Assembly (NCBI GenBank): GCA_963976815.1
Contig: CAXBLU010000013.1
Location: forward strand, 1 to 64,000
Direction: 5' to 3'
From: JAHRVQ01 sp963976815
GTDB taxonomy: Bacteria > Pseudomonadota > Gammaproteobacteria > Pseudomonadales > Azotimanducaceae
DNA: 64,000 nucleotides
The number at the start of each line of letters is the position of its first letter. Within the stretch, counting starts at the first letter, position 1. Shown here in pieces: positions 1 to 8,255 of the stretch. A program made the position numbers and the translations under genes. The notes beneath the pieces were generated by a model. The model did no database searches, was not told where the DNA came from, and saw only the letters and a list, made by a program, of their open reading frames with translations.

Positions 1-1
1 G

Positions 2-228
2 GGTCCGGCCATCCGGCCTCCACGGAGCCATATATTGGCATTCAGGTAGTGCGAGTTTTATTTATGTTTTCGCTAATGCGAAAGCCATAAATTTTGGTGC
101 CGAGGAGAGGAGTTGATCGGACCGGCGCCCCGGCCTCCACGGAGCCATATATTGGCAGTCGGGTAGTGCGAGTTTTATTTATGTTTTCGCTAATGCGAAA
201 GCCATAAATTTTGGTGCCGAGGAGAGGA
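2..228. repeat. 117-bp tandem repeat carrying tRNA-Leu 3' ends
   Basis: Bases about 2-118 and 119-228 align with a fixed offset of 117 and are nearly identical from 13 to 111 and from 130 to 228. Both copies contain the same small hairpin (TTTCGC / GCGAAA flanked by TTTATG / CATAAA) and end in the last bases of tRNA-Leu. The second copy runs into the intact tRNA gene; the first carries only a tRNA tail. The alignment begins at the window edge, so further copies may lie upstream. In transcription terms the repeats lie downstream of the tRNA. This recalls the repeats with tRNA-Tyr 3' ends distal to E. coli tyrT. Confidence 0.85.
95..116 (-). pseudogene. Partial tRNA-Leu 3' end (repeat copy)
   Basis: The minus strand reads the CCA end, the 3' acceptor strand and part of the T-arm of tRNA-Leu, identical to 212-233 except for one base at 112. 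It then diverges into unrelated sequence. It has no anticodon or 5' half and cannot make a tRNA. It arose with the 117-bp tandem duplication. Confidence 0.8.
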
Positions 229-298
229 CTTGAACCTCCACGGGGTTGCCCCCACTAGCACCTGAAGCTAGCGTGTCTACCAATTTCACCACCTCGGC
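212..298 (-). tRNA. tRNA-Leu (anticodon CAG)
   Basis: The gene is 87 nt on the minus strand. The acceptor stem GCCGAGG (298-292) pairs with CCTCGGC, followed by discriminator A and an encoded CCA ending at 212. The anticodon stem CTAGC/GCTAG encloses the loop TTCAGGT, giving anticodon CAG, which reads CUG. A long variable arm with a GGGG/CCCC stem marks it as class II, as expected for leucine. The T-arm is complete. It is divergent from rnr and has its own promoter at 313-341. Confidence 0.96.
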
Positions 299-312
299 AA
301 GAGGGGGAGCGA

Positions 313-341
313 AGGTTACTAAGGGTCCTATCGGCTGTCAA
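313..341 (-). promoter_or_regulatory. Probable sigma70 promoter of tRNA-Leu
   Basis: On the minus strand a consensus -35 TTGACA (341-336) is followed after 17 bp by TAACCT (318-313). This places the start of transcription a few bases before the tRNA 5' end at 298. The -35 is perfect and the -10 is weak. It is divergent from rnr. Confidence 0.6.
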
Positions 342-421
342 CGTCTCACAGCAAAACAACACAATTCTGAAAACAAATGTAAGCACAAACCTAACAATTA
401 ATTTAACAACAGGTACACAAA

Positions 422-2761
422 TTGAAAAATGATCCGCATCAAAAGCGGGAAGCACAGAACTACGAAAATCCGATTCCAAGCAGGGAGTTCATTTTAGAAT
501 GTCTCGCCGATATTGGTCGGCCCGCATCGGCAAAAAATATAGCAAAAACCCTTGGGCTTGAATCGTCCCAGGATCGTGATGCCTTATCGAAACGACTCGG
601 CGCAATGGTCAGGGCAGGTCAACTGGTTGTTGATCGCCGCAATGTATACGCAATCCCGAGTAAGATTGATCTGATCAAGGGCAGGGTTTCAGCCCACCCA
701 GATGGTTACGGATTTCTTCTGGTTGAAGACGACGAGGACATCTTTTTTACCCGTCGTGAAATGCGGCAGGTATTCCATGGTGATGTCGCCCTGGCCCGGG
801 TCCGCAGCAAGAACCGGCAGGGCAAGACCGAGGGCGAGATTGTCGAAGTTGTGGAGCGTAATACTCAACAACTTGTCGGCCGCTATTATATTGAAAACAA
901 CATCAAACTATTGGAGCCCCTGAATAAACGAATCAATCATGAGGTCATCATTCAAGACGTCAACACCGAGTGTGAGCCGGGTCAGATTGTGGTAGCGGAA
1001 ATTACCCAACAACCCGGTCCCCGGGGTGTTGTGATGGCTAATATTGTCGAGGTCCTGGGTGATCATTTAACCCCGGGCATAGAAGTAGAAATTGCCCTGC
1101 GCAATAATGATATCCCGAGCGAGTGGGATCCAGAGATCCTTGCACTGGTGGATCGTATGCCCAGTGCGGTGACCGCTGCCGACAAAAAGGATCGGTTTGA
1201 TCTCACGGAGCTACCCTTTGTCACCATAGACGGTGAAGACGCCAGAGACTTCGATGATGCAGTTTATTGCGAGCAGGACGAGAACGGAGGCTGGACACTT
1301 TTTGTCGCGATTGCGGACGTCGCCCACTACGTAAAGACAGGCAGTGAGTTAGATGCTGCGGCGGTTGAGCGAGCAACCTCGGTCTACTTCCCTCAATATG
1401 TCGTGCCGATGTTGCCAGAGAAACTATCAAATGGGCTCTGTTCTTTAAAACCCAAGGTTGAGCGGCTTGTTCTGGTTTGTGAGATGACCATCTCCAGCCA
1501 GGGTAAGGTGACGAACTCCTATTTCTACGATGGTGTCATTTATTCTCATGCAAGATTGACATACACCGAGGTTGCTAAAGCCATCCATGGTGATAACAAC
1601 GAACCGGCACGGATTGCACTTGGTGATCTTGTTGAGGACATTGACGAACTAAATAACTTGTATGAAGCGCTTATCCGCCAACGACAGAAGCGGGGGGCAA
1701 TTGAGTTTGACTCTCCAGAGCTGCAATTCCAATTTTCAGCTGAAGGCAAAGTGCAGTCGATACAACCAAGAGCCCGCAACAAAGCCCATCGAATTATTGA
1801 GGAGTGCATGCTGTGCGCAAACGTGTGCGCTGCTAATTTAGTTGAAGCCCAGAAACGTCCGGGTTTGTTCCGGGTCCATGAGCCACCCGAGCAAGAAAAG
1901 TTAGCGGCCCTTGAGGAGTTTCTGCAGTTGTTTGGGATTCGCTTTAAGGCTAGTGAAAACGTACAACCCTCAGATTACCAACAGGTTGTGCGACAGCTGC
2001 AGGGCCAGAAAAACGGCAGTGTGTTACAGATGGCGCTGCTTAGGTCTATGAATCAGGCGGTCTATCAGACGGAGAACAAAGGTCACTTTGGCCTGGGGTA
2101 CGATGCATACACTCATTTTACCTCTCCGATTCGCCGTTACCCGGATCTGCTCACCCATCGATTAATCAAGTCGGAAGTCTATTCTGCAACGGACGAACGC
2201 CATACCCTGCGGCTCGGTAGAAAACGTAAAACTGATTTTTATCCCTATGATCTTGCGCAAATGATCGAATTAGGTGAGCGGACGTCCTTTGCGGAACGGC
2301 GAGCAGATTCTGCGGTTTATGAGGTGCTGGACTATCTCAAGTGCGATTATATTAGTGATCGAGTCGGAGACATATTCTCTGGCGTAGTGACCGGGGTGGC
2401 AAAGTTTGGTCTGTTTGTAGAGCTGGACGATATTTATGTTGAGGGTCTGGTCCATGTTAGTTCCCTGGTTGGTGACTACTATCATTATGATCAGGGCACT
2501 CAGGTTCTGACCGGAGAACGTTCTGGCACTATGTATGGTATGGGTGATGTTGTTGAGGCACAAATTGTTCGGGTGAATGTTGACGAACGAAAGGTGGATT
2601 TTGAGCTGGTGAGCCATACTCCTTTGATCCGAAAGACAGCCCGAAAGAAGAAAGAGAGCGCCAGAAAGGGTAAGCCCCGGTCGAAGCAGGAAGCTTCCAG
2701 GGCAGATAAGGCAAAGCCAGGAAGTAAAAAGCCCGGCAGCAAGAAGAGGCGACGTCGCTAG
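422..2761 (+). CDS. rnr: Ribonuclease R
   Basis: A 779-residue 3'-5' exoribonuclease of the RNB/RNase II family. It degrades structured RNA and acts with SmpB-tmRNA on non-stop mRNA, of interest because smpB and ssrA are also in this window. Visible domains in order are an N-terminal winged helix (about 20-85), two cold-shock/OB domains (about 85-235), the RNB catalytic domain with the metal-binding aspartates of DARDFDD (273-279), an S1 domain (about 640-725), and a Lys/Arg-rich tail. The start is TTG; the next N-terminal residues (PIPSREFILE) match the family, so the start is sound. It directly abuts rlmB: the stop at 2759-2761 is followed by ATG at 2762. Confidence 0.96.
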   Translation: MKNDPHQKREAQNYENPIPSREFILECLADIGRPASAKNIAKTLGLESSQDRDALSKRLGAMVRAGQLVVDRRNVYAIPSKIDLIKGRVSAHPDGYGFLLVEDDEDIFFTRREMRQVFHGDVALARVRSKNRQGKTEGEIVEVVERNTQQLVGRYYIENNIKLLEPLNKRINHEVIIQDVNTECEPGQIVVAEITQQPGPRGVVMANIVEVLGDHLTPGIEVEIALRNNDIPSEWDPEILALVDRMPSAVTAADKKDRFDLTELPFVTIDGEDARDFDDAVYCEQDENGGWTLFVAIADVAHYVKTGSELDAAAVERATSVYFPQYVVPMLPEKLSNGLCSLKPKVERLVLVCEMTISSQGKVTNSYFYDGVIYSHARLTYTEVAKAIHGDNNEPARIALGDLVEDIDELNNLYEALIRQRQKRGAIEFDSPELQFQFSAEGKVQSIQPRARNKAHRIIEECMLCANVCAANLVEAQKRPGLFRVHEPPEQEKLAALEEFLQLFGIRFKASENVQPSDYQQVVRQLQGQKNGSVLQMALLRSMNQAVYQTENKGHFGLGYDAYTHFTSPIRRYPDLLTHRLIKSEVYSATDERHTLRLGRKRKTDFYPYDLAQMIELGERTSFAERRADSAVYEVLDYLKCDYISDRVGDIFSGVVTGVAKFGLFVELDDIYVEGLVHVSSLVGDYYHYDQGTQVLTGERSGTMYGMGDVVEAQIVRVNVDERKVDFELVSHTPLIRKTARKKKESARKGKPRSKQEASRADKAKPGSKKPGSKKRRRR

Positions 2762-3490
2762 ATGGATAAACTGTTTGGCATTAACTCGGTCATGGGGCGC
2801 CTGCAGCAACCGAAAGGCATTAACCGTCTCCTGCTCCGGGATGGCAATCTTTCTGCCCGGTTAGCTGCTGCAGCGGAGAAAGCCCGGTCTGCGGGTATTC
2901 CCTGTACTCGTTTATCGGAGCAGGAATTTTCGGCCCTAACAAAGGTAAACCACCAGGGCATTGGTCTTGAAGTTGATCATATTAGGACGCTCGATGAATC
3001 AGCTCTCTATGGTCTATTGGACGAACACCCGGAAGGTTTGCTGTTTCTGATTTTGGACGGGGTGACGGACCCGAGAAACCTTGGTGCCTGCATCCGAAGC
3101 GCCGCAACCCTGGGTGTACATGGCATTATTCAACCCAGAGATCGTAGTGCAGCATTGACGGATGCCGCGGTCAAAACCGCCAGTGGTGCAGCCTCAGCGG
3201 TTCCTGTCATCGAAGTGGTGAACCTTGCGAGAGCAATGAAAGAGTTGCAGCAGCACGGCGTTTGGATTGTTGGCACAACGTTGGATGCAGACCAGCCCAT
3301 CAGTGCCCTTGATCTCAAAGGTAATATAGCGCTTGTTCTGGGCTCGGAAGAGAAGGGCATTCGTGCTGGAACGGCCAAACACTGTGATTATCTCGCGAGT
3401 ATCCCGATGGCGAACGCCAGTTTTGGCTTTAATGTGTCAGTTGCCGCCGGGATATGCCTGTATGAGGTCTCTCGGCAGCGCAGTAGCTAG
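2762..3490 (+). CDS. rlmB: 23S rRNA (guanosine-2251-2'-O)-methyltransferase RlmB
   Basis: A 242-residue SpoU/TrmH-family 2'-O-methyltransferase that modifies G2251 in the peptidyl-transferase P loop. An L30e-like N-terminal substrate domain (about 4-75) precedes the knotted SPOUT domain. Family motifs are DPRNLGACIRSA (103-114), LVLGSEEKGIR (191-201) and IPMANASFGFNVSVA (214-228), which together form the SAM pocket. It is translationally coupled to rnr with no spacer, the common gammaproteobacterial arrangement. Confidence 0.95.
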   Translation: MDKLFGINSVMGRLQQPKGINRLLLRDGNLSARLAAAAEKARSAGIPCTRLSEQEFSALTKVNHQGIGLEVDHIRTLDESALYGLLDEHPEGLLFLILDGVTDPRNLGACIRSAATLGVHGIIQPRDRSAALTDAAVKTASGAASAVPVIEVVNLARAMKELQQHGVWIVGTTLDADQPISALDLKGNIALVLGSEEKGIRAGTAKHCDYLASIPMANASFGFNVSVAAGICLYEVSRQRSS

Positions 3491-3494
3491 GCAT

Positions 3495-3523
3495 TTGCAA
3501 TGCCCTGAGGCTTTCACTACAAT
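3495..3523 (+). promoter_or_regulatory. Promoter of the rpsF-rpsR-rplI operon
   Basis: TTGCAA (3495-3500) and TACAAT (3518-3523) are separated by exactly 17 bp, a good sigma70 match. The predicted transcript starts near 3530 and has a roughly 73-nt leader before rpsF. The leader contains two ACCG motifs just before the ribosome-binding site. Leaders of rpsF operons can bind the S6:S18 complex for autoregulation; that role here is only a suggestion. Confidence 0.6.
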
Positions 3524-3602
3524 GCGCGTCCCTTAAATCTCCTTGCTTCATCGGAATGGCTGATTGTTCGGCAACCGAGGGGCATTAACCGTAAGGAGTC
3601 CT

Positions 3603-4040
3603 ATGAGACACTACGAAATCGTGTTTCTGGTTCACCCTGATCAAAGCGAACAGGTGCCAGGAATGATAGAACGCTACTCTACTTTAATCACAGAAGGCGA
3701 AGGCAAAGTCCATCGCGTCGAAGATTGGGGCCGACATCAGCTTTCCTATCCGATCAACAAAATTCATAAAGCTCACTACGCACTGCTTAATATTGAGTGT
3801 ACTCAGGCTGTTCTTGAAGAAATTGAGACCGCTTTCCGCTTTAACGATGCTGTTATTCGAAATCTGATCCTGAGCCGTAAAGGTCCAGAAACAGACGACT
3901 CTCCCATCATGAAAGTAGAGCGAGAGAGCAGAGAGAAGAAAGAGCGGGATGACACTCCCCCTCCGCCTCGAACTGAAACTGAAAGCAGCGATGCGCCTGC
4001 GGATGATTCCGAAGACACATCAACTGCAGCTGAAGCGTAG
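3603..4040 (+). CDS. rpsF: 30S ribosomal protein S6
   Basis: A 145-residue ribosomal protein beginning MRHYEIVFLVHPDQ, the typical S6 N-terminus. The start at ATG 3603 is preceded by an AAGGAG ribosome-binding site. An in-frame codon at 3564 would add 13 residues that do not look like S6 and is rejected. The C-terminal third (from about residue 100) is a charged, Ser/Thr/Asp/Glu-rich tail; such acidic tails on S6 are the target of RimK glutamate addition in E. coli. It is first in the S6-S18-membrane protein-L9 operon. Confidence 0.96.
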   Translation: MRHYEIVFLVHPDQSEQVPGMIERYSTLITEGEGKVHRVEDWGRHQLSYPINKIHKAHYALLNIECTQAVLEEIETAFRFNDAVIRNLILSRKGPETDDSPIMKVERESREKKERDDTPPPPRTETESSDAPADDSEDTSTAAEA

Positions 4041-4049
4041 GAGTAGTCT

Positions 4050-4277
4050 ATGTCACGTTTTTATCGAAGAAGAAAATATTGCCGCTTTACTGCTGAAGGC
4101 GTTACCGAGATCGATTACAAAGATATCGAGACACTCAAGCAGTATGTTTCGGAGACGGGCAAAATTGTCCCTAGCCGAATCACTGGAACAAAAGCTAAGT
4201 ACCAACGTCAGCTAGCTAAGGCCATTAAACGGGCTCGTTATCTGGCATTGCTGCCTTACACTGACGGACATAAATAG
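4050..4277 (+). CDS. rpsR: 30S ribosomal protein S18
   Basis: A 75-residue basic protein with the S18 signature (FYRRRKYCRF, then DYKDIETLKQYVSETGKI). It binds the central domain of 16S rRNA next to S6. It lies 9 bp after rpsF with a GGAG-type ribosome-binding site and is full length. Confidence 0.97.
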   Translation: MSRFYRRRKYCRFTAEGVTEIDYKDIETLKQYVSETGKIVPSRITGTKAKYQRQLAKAIKRARYLALLPYTDGHK

Positions 4278-4288
4278 TCCGAATTAGC

Positions 4289-5155
4289 ATGCGGGCCGTT
4301 GCTGAGTTTGTCATGCGAGGCCGGTCGCAAGCGATTGGTGTATCGGTTGTGAGCGCCGCGTTGCCATTTTTACAATGGCTCTCGACGTCCACAGTCAGCC
4401 TTGTCGTCTTGCGCCATGGCATAGCCGAAGGTGCAATGGTACTTATGTGGGCATGTTTGCCCATGTTTGGCATGTATTTTTTACTAGGCGACATTACACC
4501 GGTCATTATGCTTTTTGGTACCGTCGCGATGGCGCATACCCTTCGAGTCACGGTCTCCTGGGAAATGACCCTGGTGGCCATGGTCGTGGCGGCGGGCATA
4601 GGGATTTTACTCTTCGAGTTCGTCAGTAGTGGCGTTGTCGATGAGGTGGTAAATGCCTATCGGGACTTTATGTTAGACCTTCAAAGTCGAGCAGAAACTC
4701 CCGAGCAGGCGAAGGCACTGGTTGTGCCTACTTTTGAAATAGCCCGGTCGTTATTGCTTGGCTATTTTGCGATGGGATACGCCATCAGCATGCTGTTGTT
4801 TTTACTGTTAGCGCGCTGGTGGCAAAGTTTGCTGTATAACCCCGGTGGTTTTCAGCAAGAGTTTCATGGGATTCGATTGTCGCCAATAGTGGCATTTGGT
4901 CTGGTTATGACGGTGCTAGGTTGTTTCAGCATCGAGGAGATGAACCGCTGGGTACTGGTCCTAACGGTTCCGCTGATGATTGCGGGGCTTGGATTTGTTC
5001 ACTGGTTCATCAAAGAAAAGCAATTTTCAAGCAGTTGGCTAGTGAGTTTCTATTTTCTAGCCCTACTTTTACAGCTGTACCCGGTGCTGGCATTCCTGGC
5101 ATTGATAGACAGCTGGTTTGATTTGAGAAATAAGATACGAACTAACGAGGTGTAA
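4289..5155 (+). CDS. Polytopic membrane protein (DUF2232-like) between rpsR and rplI
   Basis: A 288-residue hydrophobic protein with roughly seven to eight predicted membrane segments. A soluble stretch at about 117-147 (RDFMLDLQSRAETPEQAK) interrupts them. A membrane protein in this exact position, between rpsR and rplI, is conserved in Pseudomonas-type genomes and usually assigned to DUF2232; its function is unknown. The start at 4289 is the first ATG; another in-frame ATG at 4313 would shorten it by 8 residues. It sits 11 bp after rpsR and 3 bp before rplI, so it is cotranscribed with ribosomal protein genes. Confidence 0.8.
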   Translation: MRAVAEFVMRGRSQAIGVSVVSAALPFLQWLSTSTVSLVVLRHGIAEGAMVLMWACLPMFGMYFLLGDITPVIMLFGTVAMAHTLRVTVSWEMTLVAMVVAAGIGILLFEFVSSGVVDEVVNAYRDFMLDLQSRAETPEQAKALVVPTFEIARSLLLGYFAMGYAISMLLFLLLARWWQSLLYNPGGFQQEFHGIRLSPIVAFGLVMTVLGCFSIEEMNRWVLVLTVPLMIAGLGFVHWFIKEKQFSSSWLVSFYFLALLLQLYPVLAFLALIDSWFDLRNKIRTNEV

Positions 5156-5158
5156 ACG

Positions 5159-5608
5159 ATGGAAGTAATACTTCTGGAAAACATTGCCAATCTGGGCGAG
5201 CTAGGTGACAGCGTATCCGTGAAAGCAGGTTACGGTCGCAATTTCCTCATCCCAAAGCACAAAGCTGTGCCAGCAACAAAGCAAAACGTGATTGAGTTTG
5301 AAGCGCGTCGTGCGGAGTTGGAAAAAGCGGCAAATGAAAAACTTGCGGTTGCTGAAGCCCGTGCCGTGAAGGTCAATGGCTTAGATATTACCTTGACGAC
5401 TAAAGCTGGTGATGAAGGCAAACTTTTTGGCTCTATTACAGTAAGAGATATTGCGGATGCAGCGGCATCTCGCGGTGTAGAGATTGAGAAAAATGAAATT
5501 CAAATGCCTGATGGTCCACTTCGTCAGCTAGGTGAATTTGTTATCGCTGTTCAGTTGCACTCAGAAGTAACTGCAGAGTTGAAAGTCGTCGTCATCAAAG
5601 AAGACTGA
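5159..5608 (+). CDS. rplI: 50S ribosomal protein L9
   Basis: A 149-residue protein with the L9 N-terminal rRNA-binding domain (MEVILLENIANLGELGDSV, then GYGRNFLIP), a long connecting helix rich in Ala/Glu/Lys (about 40-75) and the C-terminal domain. Its length matches E. coli L9. It is the last gene of the ribosomal operon, followed at once by an intrinsic terminator. Confidence 0.97.
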   Translation: MEVILLENIANLGELGDSVSVKAGYGRNFLIPKHKAVPATKQNVIEFEARRAELEKAANEKLAVAEARAVKVNGLDITLTTKAGDEGKLFGSITVRDIADAAASRGVEIEKNEIQMPDGPLRQLGEFVIAVQLHSEVTAELKVVVIKED

Positions 5609-5624
5609 TAAAGACAGAAATGCT

Positions 5625-5654
5625 AAAACGACAGAGGTCACTCTGTCGTTTTTT
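5625..5654 (+). terminator. Intrinsic terminator after rplI
   Basis: An 8-bp GC-containing stem (CGACAGAG / CTCTGTCG) with a GTCA loop is extended by AAAA/TTTT pairs and followed by a T-run. It ends the ribosomal operon before dnaB. Confidence 0.9.
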
Positions 5655-5760
5655 CTTTCCATTTTCTCTTATACACACCTTATCCGCACCTTATTCAATG
5701 ACAGGCGCGCGGTCGGGGTGTAACCTTTTGCTCCCCTAAGTTTCGACATCGAGTAATCGC

Positions 5761-7137
5761 TTGGCGTTTGATAACGACGACAACCAAACAGCATCCTTAA
5801 AAATCCCACCTCATTCTATTGAGGCGGAACGCTCCGTGCTCGGAGGTTTAATGCTGAACGATCAGGCCTGGGATAATGTTGCCGGGCAGGTCACTGCTGA
5901 AGACTTCTATCGTAACGATCACCGAATCATCTTTCGCTGTATGGCGGATCTTGCGGAACGCAACAAGCCCCTCGATGTTGTCACCATTTCAGAAACCCTG
6001 GACGGCGTGAATGAGTTAGACAACGTTGGTGGTGTTGCATACATCTCTGATCTCGCCAACAGTACACCCACGGCATCAAATATTGGGGCCTATGCGGAAA
6101 TTGTGTCAGAGCGAGCCACGATCAGGAATCTGATCTCCGTTGCCCATGAGATCGCCGAGAGCGGATTTAATCCCCAGGGGCGAACCAGCGCTGCACTAAT
6201 TGATATAGCGGAATCGAAGGTTTTTAAGATCGGTGATAATCGGCCAAGTCGAGGTGGTCCCCAGACGATTCGACCGCTACTAACCAAAGCCGTTGAACGA
6301 ATTGACGAACTGTTCCAGACCAAAGGCTCGATTACGGGTCTCAGTACTGGTTTTCGCGAAGTAGATGAGATGACGATGGGCCTGCAGCCCGGTGACATGG
6401 TGGTGGTGGCCGGACGACCCTCAATGGGTAAAACAGCGTTTGCGATGAATATCGCAGAAAACGCAGTCTTAGCGGGGGGTAAACCTGTCCTGGTATTTAG
6501 TATGGAAATGCCGGCTGACTCGTTGATTGTGAGGATGTTGTCCTCCCTCGGGCGCATCGACCAGACAAAAATACGCAGTGGTCAATTGGGTGATGATGAC
6601 TGGCCTCGATTAACCTCCGCTGTGACGCTACTCAATGACAAGCAACTTTTGATTGATGATACGGCGGCCCTGAGCCCGACTGAGATGCGTTCCAGATGTC
6701 GTCGTGTGGTACGGGAACATGGCCCCCTCGGGCTGGTCGTGATTGATTACATTCAGTTGATGCAGGTCACTGGGGGTTCGGAAAACCGCGCGACGGAAAT
6801 ATCCGAGATCAGTCGATCCTTAAAAGGCATTGCAAAAGAGTTTGAATGTCCGGTGATTGCGCTGTCCCAGCTAAATCGTAGCCTTGAACAGCGACCGGAT
6901 AAGCGACCGATTATGTCTGACTTACGTGAGTCCGGTGCAATCGAGCAGGATGCTGACCTGATTATGGCAATCTATCGCGATGAGGTTTATCACGAGGATG
7001 CTGAAAAGGGTGTGGCCGAGGTCATTATTCTCAAGCAACGAAATGGTCCTATTGGTCGGAGGAAGCTCGCCTTTATTGGTCAGTACACCAAGTTCGAAGA
7101 TTTGGCCGTCGGTTACGACGACTATATGTACGAATAA
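5761..7137 (+). CDS. dnaB: Replicative DNA helicase DnaB
   Basis: A 458-residue hexameric 5'-3' replicative helicase. The N-terminal collar domain (about 17-120, PPHSIEAERSVLGGLM) contacts primase. The C-terminal RecA-like domain carries Walker A GRPSMGKT (218-225), the VVIDYIQLM Walker B region and SDLRESGAIEQDAD. The start codon is TTG with a poor ribosome-binding site. Its place between rplI and alr is the conserved order. There is no intein in the usual insertion sites. Confidence 0.96.
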   Translation: MAFDNDDNQTASLKIPPHSIEAERSVLGGLMLNDQAWDNVAGQVTAEDFYRNDHRIIFRCMADLAERNKPLDVVTISETLDGVNELDNVGGVAYISDLANSTPTASNIGAYAEIVSERATIRNLISVAHEIAESGFNPQGRTSAALIDIAESKVFKIGDNRPSRGGPQTIRPLLTKAVERIDELFQTKGSITGLSTGFREVDEMTMGLQPGDMVVVAGRPSMGKTAFAMNIAENAVLAGGKPVLVFSMEMPADSLIVRMLSSLGRIDQTKIRSGQLGDDDWPRLTSAVTLLNDKQLLIDDTAALSPTEMRSRCRRVVREHGPLGLVVIDYIQLMQVTGGSENRATEISEISRSLKGIAKEFECPVIALSQLNRSLEQRPDKRPIMSDLRESGAIEQDADLIMAIYRDEVYHEDAEKGVAEVIILKQRNGPIGRRKLAFIGQYTKFEDLAVGYDDYMYE

Positions 7138-7146
7138 CATCGTCCG

Positions 7147-8205
7147 ATGACCGCCAACCATCCCCTGGCAACAATCCACCTGGATCATATTGCCGCGAAT
7201 TTTGCCCTTGCCAAATCACTGGCACCCCAGAGTAAACAAATGGCGGTGATTAAAGCCAATGCCTACGGCCATGGCTTTGCTGAAATAGCGCAGTGCTTAA
7301 CACAAGCTGATGCCTTTGCGGTCGCCAGGGTAGAAGAAGGCGTTCAGCTGCGTGCCGTTGTACCCAACAAGCCAATTGTGGTGCTTGAAGGCTATCTGGA
7401 CAATCAAGAAGTAAAAGACTGTGAGTTACATCGGTTATCCCCGGTACTCCATAGCGATTACCAGATAGAGCTACTCCCGACAACGCTACCCTTTTGGTTA
7501 AAATTTAATACCGGCATGTTCAGACTTGGCTTTGAACCAGGGCAGGCGTCAGAACTTGCTCGAAGGTTCGCCGGGTATAACCTAAAGGGTTTGATGAGTC
7601 ACTTTGCGAATGGAGACGACCCGGAGCACAAACTTAATCAGGCGCAAATCGACATGTTTGAAAAGTGCCGGATTGCATTTCCAGAATCCGACTGCTGTAT
7701 GGGTAATTCCGGTGCGTTAATGGGCTTTCAGGGCGGGCATGGAGATTGGGTTAGACCCGGTTTGATGCTTTATGGTGGGGCGCCATCGGGTCGCCCCGAG
7801 GCAAGACTTAAGCCGGGAATGACACTTTCTGCGCCCATCATCTCCATCAATCATTTAGATGTTGGAGATGCGGTGGGCTATGGAAGTTCCTGGGTAGCCG
7901 AGAAACCCAGCCGAATTGCAGTGGTTGCGCTAGGTTATGCGGACGGTTATCCCAGGGAAATGCCCGGCGGCACACCAATTATAATTAGCGGCCAGAGACG
8001 ACCTTTAGTTGGTAGAGTATCTATGGATATGTGCACGGTGCTGCTTGAGGACGCTGATCAGGTTCAACCTGGGGATCACGCGATATTCTGGGGCGGCCGG
8101 CTCCCCATTGATGAAATCGCAGCCGCAGCGGGTACGATCAGTTACACCTTGATGACCGGTTTAGGTGCCAGGGTTAAGCGCCGTTACGAGGCAAAAACTT
8201 CATAA
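7147..8205 (+). CDS. alr: Alanine racemase
   Basis: A 352-residue PLP-dependent enzyme that interconverts L- and D-alanine for peptidoglycan. The PLP lysine lies in AVIKANAYGHG (K36) and the second catalytic tyrosine region is DAVGYGSSW. The fold is an N-terminal TIM barrel followed by a beta domain with GYADGYPR and GRVSMDM. The length is normal. The gene starts 9 bp after dnaB, so the two are likely cotranscribed. Confidence 0.95.
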   Translation: MTANHPLATIHLDHIAANFALAKSLAPQSKQMAVIKANAYGHGFAEIAQCLTQADAFAVARVEEGVQLRAVVPNKPIVVLEGYLDNQEVKDCELHRLSPVLHSDYQIELLPTTLPFWLKFNTGMFRLGFEPGQASELARRFAGYNLKGLMSHFANGDDPEHKLNQAQIDMFEKCRIAFPESDCCMGNSGALMGFQGGHGDWVRPGLMLYGGAPSGRPEARLKPGMTLSAPIISINHLDVGDAVGYGSSWVAEKPSRIAVVALGYADGYPREMPGGTPIIISGQRRPLVGRVSMDMCTVLLEDADQVQPGDHAIFWGGRLPIDEIAAAAGTISYTLMTGLGARVKRRYEAKTS

Positions 8206-8255
8206 CGTACATCCTTGAGCTTAAGCAATACACAATAGAGAGTAGAGACTAGAGT

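Noticed and set aside
2270..2809. Long minus-strand open frame opposite the end of rnr
   Set aside because: It mirrors the S1 domain and basic tail of RNase R, which is clearly coding on the plus strand; no ribosome-binding site or family features.
4225..4599. Minus-strand open frame opposite the membrane protein gene after rpsR
   Set aside because: Shadow of the conserved plus-strand gene, which has operon context and clear membrane segments.
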